Shown: piece after piece, positions 52,560-61,056 of the stretch | Position numbering within the stretch: position 1 is the first letter of the stretch | Layout of the letters: each line of letters opens with the position of its first letter | Origin: Planctomycetota bacterium | Lineage (GTDB): Bacteria; Planctomycetota; Phycisphaerae; Phycisphaerales; UBA1924 | Assembly: GCA_018968885.1 (NCBI GenBank) | Contig: JAGWZK010000003.1 | Span: 172,555-236,554 of the forward strand | DNA length: 64,000 bases | Direction of reading: 5' to 3' | The notes under the pieces: model-generated | The model's database searches: none | The model's input: only the letters and a program-made list of their open reading frames with translations | Told to the model about the DNA's origin: nothing | Program-made: the position numbers and the translations under genes

Positions 52560-53435
52560 TCAGAACTCGAATCGCGTGAACAGACTCTGATCCTTGGGAT
52601 CAACAACAACTCCGATGGCAGCGCAACACCACACGGCTTTTTCTTGGTCGTACAGATAGCACCAGTAGATGTTGCGTCTTTTGCCGTCCGCACACTCGAC
52701 CACGCCAGCAACGAACGCAATATACGCTTCACGCTGAGCATCAAACGCTTTACGAAACGATACATCGACCTCCCACCATGTCCGCATCGAAAATGCAGTT
52801 GCGCCGGCAAATGCCGCGCGTCCAATCTTGCCCGGAATGTCCGGCGATGAAGGGTCTTCCGGAGTCACTCTTTTGATGACGATCTCCCAATCTTCAGCAC
52901 GGATTGGAACTTTAGTGATTTTCGACGCCCCATCATTGCGTCGATCAGACTCTGCCATAATCAAGGGGAGAGAAGAAGCAATGAATGTGGTTGTTGTATT
53001 GGCTTCACCGAGATAATGCTTGGATGCAGCATCCAAATCCCAACCAAGTTTGGCCGCTCCTTCGCGGCTCCAAATTCGATGTCCAACATCAGTTTGAGCA
53101 CTGATGTATTGCTCAGGAGAGGCCGTGAAACGCAGCGTTACGTCTCTTACAAAGGTGTGCGCGAGATCACCGGAAATGTCCGATGGAACATTCGCTAGAA
53201 CACCGGCTGCGATCGCTGACGTATTGACCGCAGACGCGACCTCTGATGATTCGGACGAAAGAGGAATCAGCCGTACTGTCTTGGAAGCAGAGATCATCTC
53301 GCTGATGATCTGTTCACGCCGAACTGCATCTTGATCAACTTCTCGGTGCGTTTTCTGGACTCGCCACAGACCTGCGGCAAGCAAAATCGCCACGAATAGC
53401 ACAATTGGAACAATCTTGCGGGGCGATGCCAGCAT
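52560..53435 (-). CDS. Hypothetical anchored protein, middle gene of the Cys-rich peptide operon
   Basis: A 291-residue protein with one N-terminal membrane segment (about 7-23, IVPIVLFVAILLAAGLW) and a large exported domain. ATG 53435 has AGGAGG upstream at a somewhat long spacing. Notable stretches are VRLIPLSSESSEVASAV, AAKLGWDLDAASKHYLGEA and, at the C-terminus, IYWCYLYDQEKAVWCCAAIG with three Cys. I recognise no family. It starts 33 bases after the Cys-rich peptide and ends 30 bases before the MauE-pseudopilin fusion, so the three are almost certainly co-transcribed. Confidence 0.65.
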   Translation of the reverse strand: MLASPRKIVPIVLFVAILLAAGLWRVQKTHREVDQDAVRREQIISEMISASKTVRLIPLSSESSEVASAVNTSAIAAGVLANVPSDISGDLAHTFVRDVTLRFTASPEQYISAQTDVGHRIWSREGAAKLGWDLDAASKHYLGEANTTTTFIASSLPLIMAESDRRNDGASKITKVPIRAEDWEIVIKRVTPEDPSSPDIPGKIGRAAFAGATAFSMRTWWEVDVSFRKAFDAQREAYIAFVAGVVECADGKRRNIYWCYLYDQEKAVWCCAAIGVVVDPKDQSLFTRFEF

Positions 53436-53467
53436 ATGCGTGAAATGCCTCCTTGAAGATCGCGCAT

Positions 53468-53758
53468 CTACTGACACATCTGGCAGCTCGAAACTCCACC
53501 ACAATCTGCGTTGGCATAGCAAACTGCCACCCAAGCCGGAACTCCTGTCGCACTGGCGTTGCAACAGCAGGCAAATTCTCCTGCAGGGCAACTTTTCTTA
53601 GGATTGACAACGGAACACGAAGTCTGGGTGCAATCCCAACTTCTTGCAGTTCCCTCTTGCGGGCCTCCACTATCGACAAAGCCGAGCGCAATACCCGCAA
53701 GAGAAGATGTCAGGAAAAATGCGGGAATGACGAAGCGAACCAACTTTGAACAGCGCAT
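53468..53758 (-). CDS. Small secreted cysteine-rich protein
   Basis: A 96-residue precursor. AGGAG lies six bases before ATG 53758. The signal peptide covers about 1-25 (FVIPAFFLTSSLAGIALG). The mature part of about 70 residues has ten Cys, including a CCC run and a CxxC-spaced end (SCQMCQ). This implies several disulfides or metal binding. No family is recognised. The operon partners are an exported unknown protein and a protein with a MauE-type redox domain, which would suit a peptide needing disulfide formation in the periplasm. Confidence 0.75.
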   Translation of the reverse strand: MRCSKLVRFVIPAFFLTSSLAGIALGFVDSGGPQEGTARSWDCTQTSCSVVNPKKSCPAGEFACCCNASATGVPAWVAVCYANADCGGVSSCQMCQ

Positions 53759-53770
53759 TGAGAACTCCTG

Positions 53771-53790
53771 CGGTGCTCGTCGGTGCTCGT
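53771..53790. repeat. Tandem 10-bp duplication upstream of the Cys-rich gene
   Basis: CGGTGCTCGT occurs twice in a row, starting 13 bases upstream of the start codon (minus strand), inside the leader. It may be a replication slip or a regulatory repeat. Confidence 0.6.
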
Positions 53791-53887
53791 CTACAAAGGG
53801 AACCAGCGAGTCCCAAACGTCCTTCGCATTTGTACCAGAAACGTAAACCGTTGTCTAGTGTAAGTATTGACTTTCAAAGGATAATAA

Positions 53888-54196
53888 TCACACGCCCACC
53901 AACTCTGGCGTCAATTCGCGGATTGCCTGATCCATCTTGGGCAAAGTCACATACGTCCCCTGCTGGATCTCATCACGGACGCGCGTCACCAGATCCAGAC
54001 GCACGGGGGCATCCTCACTACGGCGGGCGCGGCTGGCCTTGGCAGCAGCGCGGGCCTCGGCTGAGACTTCCACGGTGTCGCTGCCACGCACCATGCCGGG
54101 TTTGTCAGCGCGGGCGTACGCCGCAGCAGCGGTGTTGACCGAAACCTGCACGGGACGAGCTACTGCTCCGGTTGCTGTCACGCTGGTCACGTCCAT
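53888..54196 (-). CDS. FlgM-like anti-sigma-28 factor
   Basis: A 102-residue protein. The C-terminal half resembles FlgM: SDTVEVSAEARAAAK, then DLVTRVRDEIQQGTYVTLPKMDQAIREL, where the R-x2-IxxGxY pattern is typical of the sigma-28-binding helices. The N-terminal half is disordered and Ala/Val-rich. FlgM holds sigma-28 inactive until the flagellar hook is complete. No other flagellar gene is nearby, so the identity is tentative; a planctomycete-specific relative is possible. Confidence 0.6.
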   Translation of the reverse strand: MDVTSVTATGAVARPVQVSVNTAAAAYARADKPGMVRGSDTVEVSAEARAAAKASRARRSEDAPVRLDLVTRVRDEIQQGTYVTLPKMDQAIRELTPELVGV

Positions 54197-54487
54197 ATCA
54201 CCCTTTCTTCGCTTCTGGGCTGGGGTCGCCCGGGAGGCGGCATGTGCTGCGTATTCACCCCCAGATAACGTGGAACCTGTCCACCTTCACGGGGGTACTT
54301 CTATCATGTCTTCGAGGTTCGTCAGTCCACCAGATTCCGGGATCTCCACCCGGGTGTGTGGCGTACCTCGATTGCCGCGTCCTGCGTGCTGTTTCATCGT
54401 CCGTGTCTTCACAACAGGCACACATTTCCCAATGTTGAGCTCAGGCAACGTAAACCAATATAAAATAAACACTTAGCGTCAATAACC

Positions 54488-55489
54488 ATGTTTGGACCAG
54501 ACACAAAAAAGCGATGTTTCCACACGCTGATCCGCATCACCTGCGCGATGACGCTGGGGGTGCTTTGGGGAGGCATGATTCTGGCCCAGAGTGGTTGCGG
54601 CCAGTCGAGCAAAAGCCAGTCTCCCGACCCCCAGAATGAGGCGTGGGGAGGCGAAAATGCCGCAGCTGATCCGGCCTTACAGGCCGAAGGGCAGGCGGTT
54701 TTTCGCCCCTTGGGCAAGCGGCGTGAGAATGCGAGCGGAACTCCCCTGAACTCTGGCGGAAGCGAAGCCGTTGGAACCGGAAGCAGGCCGGGAATCAGCG
54801 TGTGGTCGATCGTGGTGGCCGTGGTGCCCCCATCCGCGAACGCGGCAGAGCAGGAGGCCTTTGCCAAGGAGCTGCTGGAGAAAATCCAGACGGTGGGCAA
54901 ACTTCCGGATGCCATGCTGCAACGCCGCAGCAACAGCACCGTCATCGTTTCCGGGCGCAGTTACGACGGGATGACTGCGGAAGCGACGGGGGATCTGGAA
55001 AAAATTCGCGAGATCATCGTTGGCGGTCAATTTCCTTATGCACGGGCTTATCTGGCTCCGCCGGAAACATTGGTGGCCGACACCTCCTCGCGTGGCCGCA
55101 GTATTTCGCAGTATGACCTGCGCTCCATTGGCGAAGGCAAACCGGCAAAGATGAAGTTTTTCTCTCTTGAGGTCGCGGTGTATGGGCATGAGGATCGCCG
55201 CAAGCCGACTGCCGAGGAAGCCAAGAGCTTTCGCACTGCGGCCGAGGATGCCGTGAAAACGTTGCGCGATCAGGGACACGAAGCATATTTCTTTCACGGT
55301 GCCAATTCATCCAGCGTCACCGTGGGGGTCTTTACTGAGGCCGACTACGACAAGTACGCTCGCGAGGGAATTGCCATCGCCAAAGCGCGGCAGTTGTTTC
55401 CGCATGTGCTGCTGAATGGTGCCGCGTTACGCGACAAGAACCAAGGTGGCAAACTGGCACCCTGCCAGGTGGTCAATGTGCCGCGGTGA
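54488..55489 (+). CDS. Hypothetical exported protein, possible lipoprotein
   Basis: A 333-residue protein. The N-terminus has a hydrophobic stretch (TLGVLWGGMILAQSGC) with a lipobox-like end, then a disordered Ser/Gln/Gly-rich region (about 35-100). The folded part contains WSIVVAVVPPSANAAEQEAFA, AMLQRRSNSTVIVSG and, later, FFSLEVAVYGHED and GHEAYFFHGANSSSVTVGVF. The two halves look like repeats of one beta-alpha-beta unit, reminiscent of SPOR-type folds (resistance to peptide-bond families is not implied). No function can be assigned. It lies upstream of comEC on the same strand, 43 bases apart. Confidence 0.5.
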   Translation: MFGPDTKKRCFHTLIRITCAMTLGVLWGGMILAQSGCGQSSKSQSPDPQNEAWGGENAAADPALQAEGQAVFRPLGKRRENASGTPLNSGGSEAVGTGSRPGISVWSIVVAVVPPSANAAEQEAFAKELLEKIQTVGKLPDAMLQRRSNSTVIVSGRSYDGMTAEATGDLEKIREIIVGGQFPYARAYLAPPETLVADTSSRGRSISQYDLRSIGEGKPAKMKFFSLEVAVYGHEDRRKPTAEEAKSFRTAAEDAVKTLRDQGHEAYFFHGANSSSVTVGVFTEADYDKYAREGIAIAKARQLFPHVLLNGAALRDKNQGGKLAPCQVVNVPR

Positions 55490-55532
55490 GGCCGAAAGCT
55501 TGACGGCGATGTGAATCTGTTACGCTGGGCGG

Positions 55533-58127
55533 GTGGGAGTCGCACCCTATTCCGATGTCGCGCTGGAGCGTGAAGCCGCAATCATTCGCGGTGCACGATT
55601 ACGTGCGCTATGGCTGTGGTGCGCCCTCGCGGCGGGAATCGCGCTTGGACCGCTGACTCTGGAGGCCCGATTTGTACCAAGCGCGGCAGGATTTGGCGTT
55701 GCCGCAGGATTGCTGGTCGCTGCGCTCTTGACCAAGCGATGGACGTGCCGCGTGTTGCTGACGTTGGCGATTGCGGCACTTGGTTGGGCGGTCTTCACCC
55801 AGCGCGCGGCGGAAAGACCCGCAACTTCGCTTGCGCCAGTGATTTCTGAACGATCTGCAGCGTCGCCCACCGGGGGGACGATCATCACGATTCGCGGCAG
55901 GGTGGTTGACACGCCCAAGGTGATTCAGCCCAAGGTCTCGCCATTGGGCGACATGGGGTTTGCTCAGCCCGTCACGCGATTCTCGCTGGCGGTGACGGCA
56001 GTGGCAGATGATCCGCTGGCCCCACGCAGCGGCACACTCTGGGTGCGGATTGATGATGCCACGATCCCGGCAGCGCAGGCAGGAGACTTGGTGGAGATCA
56101 CCGGGATCGCCAAGCCGATTGCCCCGCCCACCAATCCGGGGGAGTTTGATTTGGCCAGATGGAGTGTCGCGCATAATGTCGCGGGGACGCTGACTCTCTC
56201 AAACGCCTCGTTGGTCAATGTGGTGACATCTCCGGCAACGCCATGGCAGAGAGCCCATCAGATCGTCACGCGCTGGCACGCAGGGCTGCGTGATCGAGCG
56301 CACGATGCACTCTCGCGCGCGACTGCGACCACACCTGAACCGGCACGATCGATGGTTCACTCTTTGGTGCTGGGCGAATCACCCCGAGATGACACGCTCT
56401 CCTCGGCGTTTCTGCGATTGGGGCTGGCGCATGTTTTGGCCATCAGCGGATTCCACCTCATCGTCATGTCGCGTCTGACGCTGCTTCTGCTGCGCCTCAC
56501 CGGCGATCGCGGATGGCTCGAACCGGCGATCGTGACCCTGCTGGTCATTGGCTACATGCTGATCGTGCCCGCCGGCGCGCCGGTGCTGCGTTCCGGCATC
56601 TTCGCGGTCGCACTCCTCGCGGCGGATGCTTTCGGTCGACGGTTTGATCGAGGCGTCCTGCTGATTCTGATCGCCGCGGCGTTGCTCCTGATTGACCCAA
56701 CCGATCTGTGGTCGCTGGGATATCAACTTTCCTGCGGGCTCACATTGCTCTTGGTGTGGTGCGCCCGGCCCACCATTGAGAATCTCTTTGGCATCACATT
56801 GAAAGGTGTCGCGCCGCGGCAGACATCCATTGCTGAGTGGTTGCTGGGCATAGCGGGCAAAGGCGCGGCGGGATTGGTGGGCTCCACACTTTTGTGCTGG
56901 TTGGCATCGGCACCGCTGGTTGTCTTTCGCACCGGATTGGTCTCGCCATTGTCACTCATCGCGACCGTGATCGTTGTGCCACCGGCCACGATCCTGCTGT
57001 GGGTCTCTTTTGTCTCACTAGGACTGGGACTGGTCGTGCCCAAGAGCGAGGTGGTGTGCGGCCCTGCGCTAGCGTTCTCAGCGCGGGCAATCGCCTGGAT
57101 GGTCACGACGCTTGATCAACTGCCATTTGTGTCTATGCGCATCACACGCCCCGATCTCTTATGGGCACTCGCCGCAACCGCGCTGGCGATCACATGGCTG
57201 GTCAAAGGGCGCCTGCGTCACGCCCGATACTGGGCCTCGCTGGGTTTGCTGCTCGTGTGGTACTTCGCGCATTGGGCGAGCGTTCACATCTTGCCTTATC
57301 GAACAAACCCCGTCAAGATCGACATGCTGGATGTGGGTGATGGTACGTGCATCCTGTTGAGGGCAGAACAAACCGCGATGCTCTGGGATGCGGGCAGTCT
57401 GCGCCCCGGCCTGGGCGGAGACACTATTGCGAGAGCACTGACCGAGCTGAATGTGCCAGAACTCAATGCCATCATCATCTCACACCCGGATGTGGATCAC
57501 TTTGGTGGCGTGCCGGAATTGCTGAGGACGTTTGCGGTTGATCGCATTGTCTCCAGTCCGCGCACGCTGGCACAGGCAAACGCGGACCCCAGCGGTTCTG
57601 CTGCGGCGATGCTGAAGTTTGTCGGGCAGCATGCGTCAGCAACAAAAGTGAAGTTCGCGGATGCCGGAACGGTGCTGCAAGTTGGACGATTTTCATGCGA
57701 TGTCCTCTCGCCTCCGACAGATGTTCCACCGTGGACCAATGACAATGACCATTCGCTGGTCTTGCGGGTGCGCTCAGGGATGGGGCCGAAGATCCTGCTG
57801 ACTGGCGATGCAGGCCCTGCAGCGCTTGCACGGCTGAACACCATAGTGCTTGCCGGCCAACTTCAATCGCCGCAGGTGCTCGAACTCCCCCACCACGGCA
57901 GTTTCAATCCGCAAGCCGAGGAACTGGTTCGGCAGATCAACCCCAGTCTCGTCCTGCAATCCACCGGCCCGCGCCGCTTGAACAACCCTGCTTGGAATGC
58001 TGCCAGAGAGACAGGTCAAGGCCCCCGCCCGTGGCTGATCACCGCTCGTGATGGGGCGATCTGGGTCGATTTCAAGAGAGATGGATCGTGGACCTGTGGA
58101 AGTGTGCTGGGCAAAGAAACGCGCTGA
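55533..58127 (+). CDS. comEC: DNA internalization channel protein ComEC/Rec2
   Basis: Inner-membrane channel for single-stranded DNA in natural transformation; 864 aa, a full-length member. The N-terminal membrane part and OB-like domain (about 100-230) precede the Competence domain (about 280-520), which has MVHSLVLGESPRDDTLSSAF and LAHVLAISGFHL. The C-terminal metallo-beta-lactamase domain (from about 590) reads KIDMLDVGDGTCILL, IIISHPDVDHFGGVPELL with H-x-D-x-D-H, and LLTGDAG. The start is GTG 55533. With dprA it supports competence. It is followed four bases later by a HIT-family gene. Confidence 0.93.
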   Translation: MGVAPYSDVALEREAAIIRGARLRALWLWCALAAGIALGPLTLEARFVPSAAGFGVAAGLLVAALLTKRWTCRVLLTLAIAALGWAVFTQRAAERPATSLAPVISERSAASPTGGTIITIRGRVVDTPKVIQPKVSPLGDMGFAQPVTRFSLAVTAVADDPLAPRSGTLWVRIDDATIPAAQAGDLVEITGIAKPIAPPTNPGEFDLARWSVAHNVAGTLTLSNASLVNVVTSPATPWQRAHQIVTRWHAGLRDRAHDALSRATATTPEPARSMVHSLVLGESPRDDTLSSAFLRLGLAHVLAISGFHLIVMSRLTLLLLRLTGDRGWLEPAIVTLLVIGYMLIVPAGAPVLRSGIFAVALLAADAFGRRFDRGVLLILIAAALLLIDPTDLWSLGYQLSCGLTLLLVWCARPTIENLFGITLKGVAPRQTSIAEWLLGIAGKGAAGLVGSTLLCWLASAPLVVFRTGLVSPLSLIATVIVVPPATILLWVSFVSLGLGLVVPKSEVVCGPALAFSARAIAWMVTTLDQLPFVSMRITRPDLLWALAATALAITWLVKGRLRHARYWASLGLLLVWYFAHWASVHILPYRTNPVKIDMLDVGDGTCILLRAEQTAMLWDAGSLRPGLGGDTIARALTELNVPELNAIIISHPDVDHFGGVPELLRTFAVDRIVSSPRTLAQANADPSGSAAAMLKFVGQHASATKVKFADAGTVLQVGRFSCDVLSPPTDVPPWTNDNDHSLVLRVRSGMGPKILLTGDAGPAALARLNTIVLAGQLQSPQVLELPHHGSFNPQAEELVRQINPSLVLQSTGPRRLNNPAWNAARETGQGPRPWLITARDGAIWVDFKRDGSWTCGSVLGKETR

Positions 58128-58130
58128 AGG

Positions 58131-58733
58131 ATGCACGACTCACTATTCTTCCTCATGCCCCCCACCGATCCTGCCTCTTCGCCGACCAACTCACCAACCG
58201 CTCCCGCCCCAGCCGCGTTGCAGGCGCCGTGGCGCCTTCAGTACCTCGAAAACGTCGGCGAAAAGGAAAAATCCTCCGGCCCGCCGCAACCCGGCAGCGG
58301 TAGCTTTCTCCTTGACTACTGGCGCGATCCATCGAGCGATGACAAGAACCATGTCATCATCCGCAATGCCCACGGCCTAATCCTGCTCAATGCGTTCCCA
58401 TATTCCAATGGCCACCTGCTCGTCGCCCTTGGCGATGCGCGCCCCACGCTGCTGGATTACGAGCCAGCCCAACGCACCGCATTCTGGAATCTCATCGAGA
58501 TCGCGGCAGACCTGATGCAGCGCACGCTGGAACCTCAGGGAATCAACTTCGGCATCAATCAGGGGCGTGCTTCGGGCGCGGGCGTGCCGCAACACCTGCA
58601 TGCACACCTCGTGCCGCGCTGGGGTGGCGATGTGAATTTCATGAGCACCGTCGCGCAGATTCGCGTGATACCCAGCTCGCTGGATGCAATGGCCGCGCGA
58701 TTCCGCGCTACTGCGGTCGCGATGAAGCTTTGA
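58131..58733 (+). CDS. HIT-family nucleotide hydrolase/transferase (AP4A-phosphorylase-like)
   Basis: A 200-residue cytosolic protein. Residues 1-60 are a Pro/Ala-rich extension; the true start may be 58155. The HIT core has HVIIRNAHGLILLNAFPYSNGHLLV (in part) and the catalytic histidine triad in VPQHLHAHLVPRWGGD (H-x-H-x-H). The PYSNGHLLV element and the downstream FMSTVAQIRVIP resemble bacterial AP4A phosphorylase-type HIT proteins. They degrade dinucleoside polyphosphates or AMP conjugates. It is probably co-transcribed with comEC. Confidence 0.88.
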   Translation: MHDSLFFLMPPTDPASSPTNSPTAPAPAALQAPWRLQYLENVGEKEKSSGPPQPGSGSFLLDYWRDPSSDDKNHVIIRNAHGLILLNAFPYSNGHLLVALGDARPTLLDYEPAQRTAFWNLIEIAADLMQRTLEPQGINFGINQGRASGAGVPQHLHAHLVPRWGGDVNFMSTVAQIRVIPSSLDAMAARFRATAVAMKL

Positions 58734-58745
58734 TCAACTAGGTGA

Positions 58746-59150
58746 TTACGCCGCGGCAAGCAGGCGAATCGCAAGGCCACAGCGGTAATAGTGGCCATCT
58801 TCAGCGCAACGCGACACCGTGCCGGTGCGGGGCGTCCAAGTCGCGCCATCGGAATACAGACTGAAGCGAGTTCCCGGCGTCACCTTGACTGGGCAGCGAA
58901 TGCCCAGACCAGCAGCAGACGTATCCGTGAGTTCAACACTCGTCAGGATCGTGCCACCTTCGCCATCATCAAACGCCGCCATGGCGACACCGGTCATGGG
59001 CAGGCGAATCGACGTGCGGCGATCCACCGTCAACTGACCCTGCGTGATTCCCGTCCGCCCATAGGTGCGGGGCATCCCCTCCTGACCAGTCAGGGTCAGA
59101 TTCGAACGTGTTGCCGAGGTGGAGCCGGGCTGCGAATTCTGGGTCGACAT
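58746..59150 (-). CDS. PilZ-like domain protein
   Basis: A 134-residue protein. ATG 59150 follows GGAGAGTGCTC. Residues about 45-130 fit a PilZ fold: DRRTSIRLPM (R-x4-R-like), LTDTSAAGLGIRCP (the D/N-x-S-x-x-G element) and TGTVSRCAEDGHYYRCGL. PilZ domains bind cyclic di-GMP; the arginine pair here is close to but not exactly RxxxR, so binding is uncertain. The N-terminal 40 residues are disordered and Ser/Thr-rich. It is convergent with the HIT gene. Confidence 0.65.
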   Translation of the reverse strand: MSTQNSQPGSTSATRSNLTLTGQEGMPRTYGRTGITQGQLTVDRRTSIRLPMTGVAMAAFDDGEGGTILTSVELTDTSAAGLGIRCPVKVTPGTRFSLYSDGATWTPRTGTVSRCAEDGHYYRCGLAIRLLAAA

Positions 59151-59316
59151 GAGCACTCTCCGAAAGGGGGCGTTGATCTGGTATCGAGAACAAGGACCGG
59201 GAACTTCAGATCAACGTCCGAGAGCATTGAAAATACAAGGGTTGTTGCGGGAAATCCCCCAAACTGGCGGCAGATCAAGACTCGAACCGCGCAAAGTCCG
59301 GTATTCTGCGCACCCG

Positions 59317-59341
59317 CTGATGTGGCACCTTGCCACGTCAG
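59317..59341 (+). promoter_or_regulatory. Hairpin in the leader of the subtilase gene
   Basis: CTGATGTGGC (59317-59326) pairs with GCCACGTCAG (59332-59341), with one wobble, around ACCTT. No T-run follows. It lies 28 bases before the ATG, so it may affect translation or mRNA stability. Confidence 0.4.
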
Positions 59342-59369
59342 GTTCTTCGGCGGAGTACGGAGAGAACAC

Positions 59370-60932
59370 ATGCCCTCGACCCTCACCCCTTTCGCGGCAG
59401 GCCTCTGCCTGATCTCTGGCACCTGCACCAACACCATTGCCGATTCACGGCACTGGATCTATTTCGCGGACAAAGGCGTGTCCCCTCATGAGCTCTCTGC
59501 CGCGCTCGCCAATGTGCAATCCACCTACAACCCGCACGCGCTCGCGCGGCGCGAGGTTCGCCGGACTGCTCCGGGCCTGATTGATGCACGCGACCTTCCC
59601 ATCCACGCTGGTGATGTCGCGGCGATTCAAGGTCTGGGTCTGCGCATCGTGCATCACAGCCGCTGGCTGAATGCGGTGAGTGTCGAAGGTGACGCTGCGG
59701 CGATTGCTGGCGCGGCGCTTCTGCCTCGCGTGACGCGAGTTGAACCGGTGCGACAGGGAGTGCGCCAGGGAGACCCCATGCCGCAATTGGTCGCTGATGC
59801 TCCCGGCATCGCCACCGACTACGGCGCATCGGCTGCGCAGATTCAACAGATTGGCCTCAACACCGTGCACGATCTTGGTTTCACAGGCCGAGGTGTCATC
59901 GTCGGCATTCTCGATACCGGCTTTGTGCTGACGCATCAGAGTTTCAATCAGCCGGGGCGAGCCATCAACATTGTCGCGGCACGCGATTTCATCAACGACG
60001 ATGCCAATGTGGGTATCGAACCCGGCGATCATGCCGACCAACACATGCACGGCACGTTGATCGCTGGAGTGCTGGGCGCGTACGAACCCGGTCGCCTCGT
60101 GGGCGGTGCCTTCGATGCTCACTACATCCTGTGCAAGACCGAAGATGTCTCGCAGGAAGTCCCAATCGAAGAAGACGATTACGTCGCGGGCCTCGAATTC
60201 GCCGAGGCCAACGGTGCGGATGTCTGCACCAGTTCCCTTGGCTATATCGATTGGTACACACAGGCCGATCTGGATGGCGCCACGGCCGTCACCACCATCG
60301 CCGTGAACATCGCCACGGCCAACGGCGTGCTCTGCTGCACCGCAGCCGGAAACTCCGGCCATGACTCCGACCCCGCCACCAGCCACCTCATCGCTCCCGC
60401 CGATGCAATTGATGTCTTCACCTGCGGCGCGGCAGATGGTGATGGCAACATCGCTGGATTCTCTTCCGACGGCCCAACCGCCGATGGTCGGGTCAAGCCC
60501 GAGGTGCTGGCACGCGGCGTCTCCACGCTCACTGTCTGGCCGAATGACAATGTGAATCTCGCGGCAGCCAGCGGCACATCACTCTCCACTCCACTCGTGG
60601 CATCGGCCATCGCCTGTCTCTCTCAGGCCCGGCCGTGGTGGAGTGTGGCCCGCATGCGTGCTGCGGTTTTGCACAGCGCCACGGACTATGTCGCCAATAA
60701 CGCCAGTGATCCGACCTTTGTGCGTGGCTATGGCTTTGTCAATGCTCTCGCGGCGTTGAGCATGGATTGCCTGGCCGACTACAACGGCGACACTGTTGCA
60801 GACTTCTTTGACTATCTGGATTTCGTCGCGGCGTTCAGCAGCGGCAGCCGCGGCGCGGATTTCAACGGCGATGCCACTATTGATTTCTTTGACTATCTCG
60901 ACTTTGTCGCGGCGTTCAGTGCTGGGTGCTGA
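59370..60932 (+). CDS. Secreted subtilisin-like S8 protease with dockerin-like C-terminus
   Basis: A 520-residue exported serine protease. ATG 59370 follows GGAGAGAACAC. The signal peptide is about 1-25. A pro-region (about 30-140) precedes the catalytic domain, with Asp182 in VIVGILDTGFV, His227 in HMHGTLIAGVLG and Ser404 in ASGTSLSTPLVAS. The oxyanion Asn is in CTAAGNSGHDSDP. The triad is complete, so it should be active. The last 55 residues are two FFDYLDFVAAF repeats with Ca-loop residues (DYNGDT, DFNGDA), ending SAGC, as in the GH15 and beta-propeller proteins. A terminator follows at 60983. Confidence 0.92.
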   Translation: MPSTLTPFAAGLCLISGTCTNTIADSRHWIYFADKGVSPHELSAALANVQSTYNPHALARREVRRTAPGLIDARDLPIHAGDVAAIQGLGLRIVHHSRWLNAVSVEGDAAAIAGAALLPRVTRVEPVRQGVRQGDPMPQLVADAPGIATDYGASAAQIQQIGLNTVHDLGFTGRGVIVGILDTGFVLTHQSFNQPGRAINIVAARDFINDDANVGIEPGDHADQHMHGTLIAGVLGAYEPGRLVGGAFDAHYILCKTEDVSQEVPIEEDDYVAGLEFAEANGADVCTSSLGYIDWYTQADLDGATAVTTIAVNIATANGVLCCTAAGNSGHDSDPATSHLIAPADAIDVFTCGAADGDGNIAGFSSDGPTADGRVKPEVLARGVSTLTVWPNDNVNLAAASGTSLSTPLVASAIACLSQARPWWSVARMRAAVLHSATDYVANNASDPTFVRGYGFVNALAALSMDCLADYNGDTVADFFDYLDFVAAFSSGSRGADFNGDATIDFFDYLDFVAAFSAGC

Positions 60933-60951
60933 TTCCGGCTTTTCTTTCCCT

Positions 60952-60981
60952 CAGCACTCATTGCTCGGCACTAAGCACTGA
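60952..60981 (-). repeat. Degenerate heptamer tandem array, inverse of 49312-49342
   Basis: Units CAGCACT, CATTGCT, CGGCACT and AAGCACT are the complement-type of the GAGTGCT units at 49312-49342. It lies between the subtilase stop and its terminator. Confidence 0.55.
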
Positions 60982-60982
60982 A

Positions 60983-61019
60983 AAAGGCACCCCGTCCCAT
61001 GACGAGGTGCCTTTGTTTC
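60983..61019 (+). terminator. Rho-independent terminator of the subtilase gene
   Basis: AAAGGCACC (60983-60991) pairs with GGTGCCTTT (61006-61014), and inside it CGTC pairs with GACG around CCAT. TGTTTCT follows. It may also serve the convergent minus-strand gene, since A-runs flank the left arm. Confidence 0.85.
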
Positions 61020-61056
61020 TCACTGGTGCCTGATGCATGGTGCCTTGCGGCATCAC

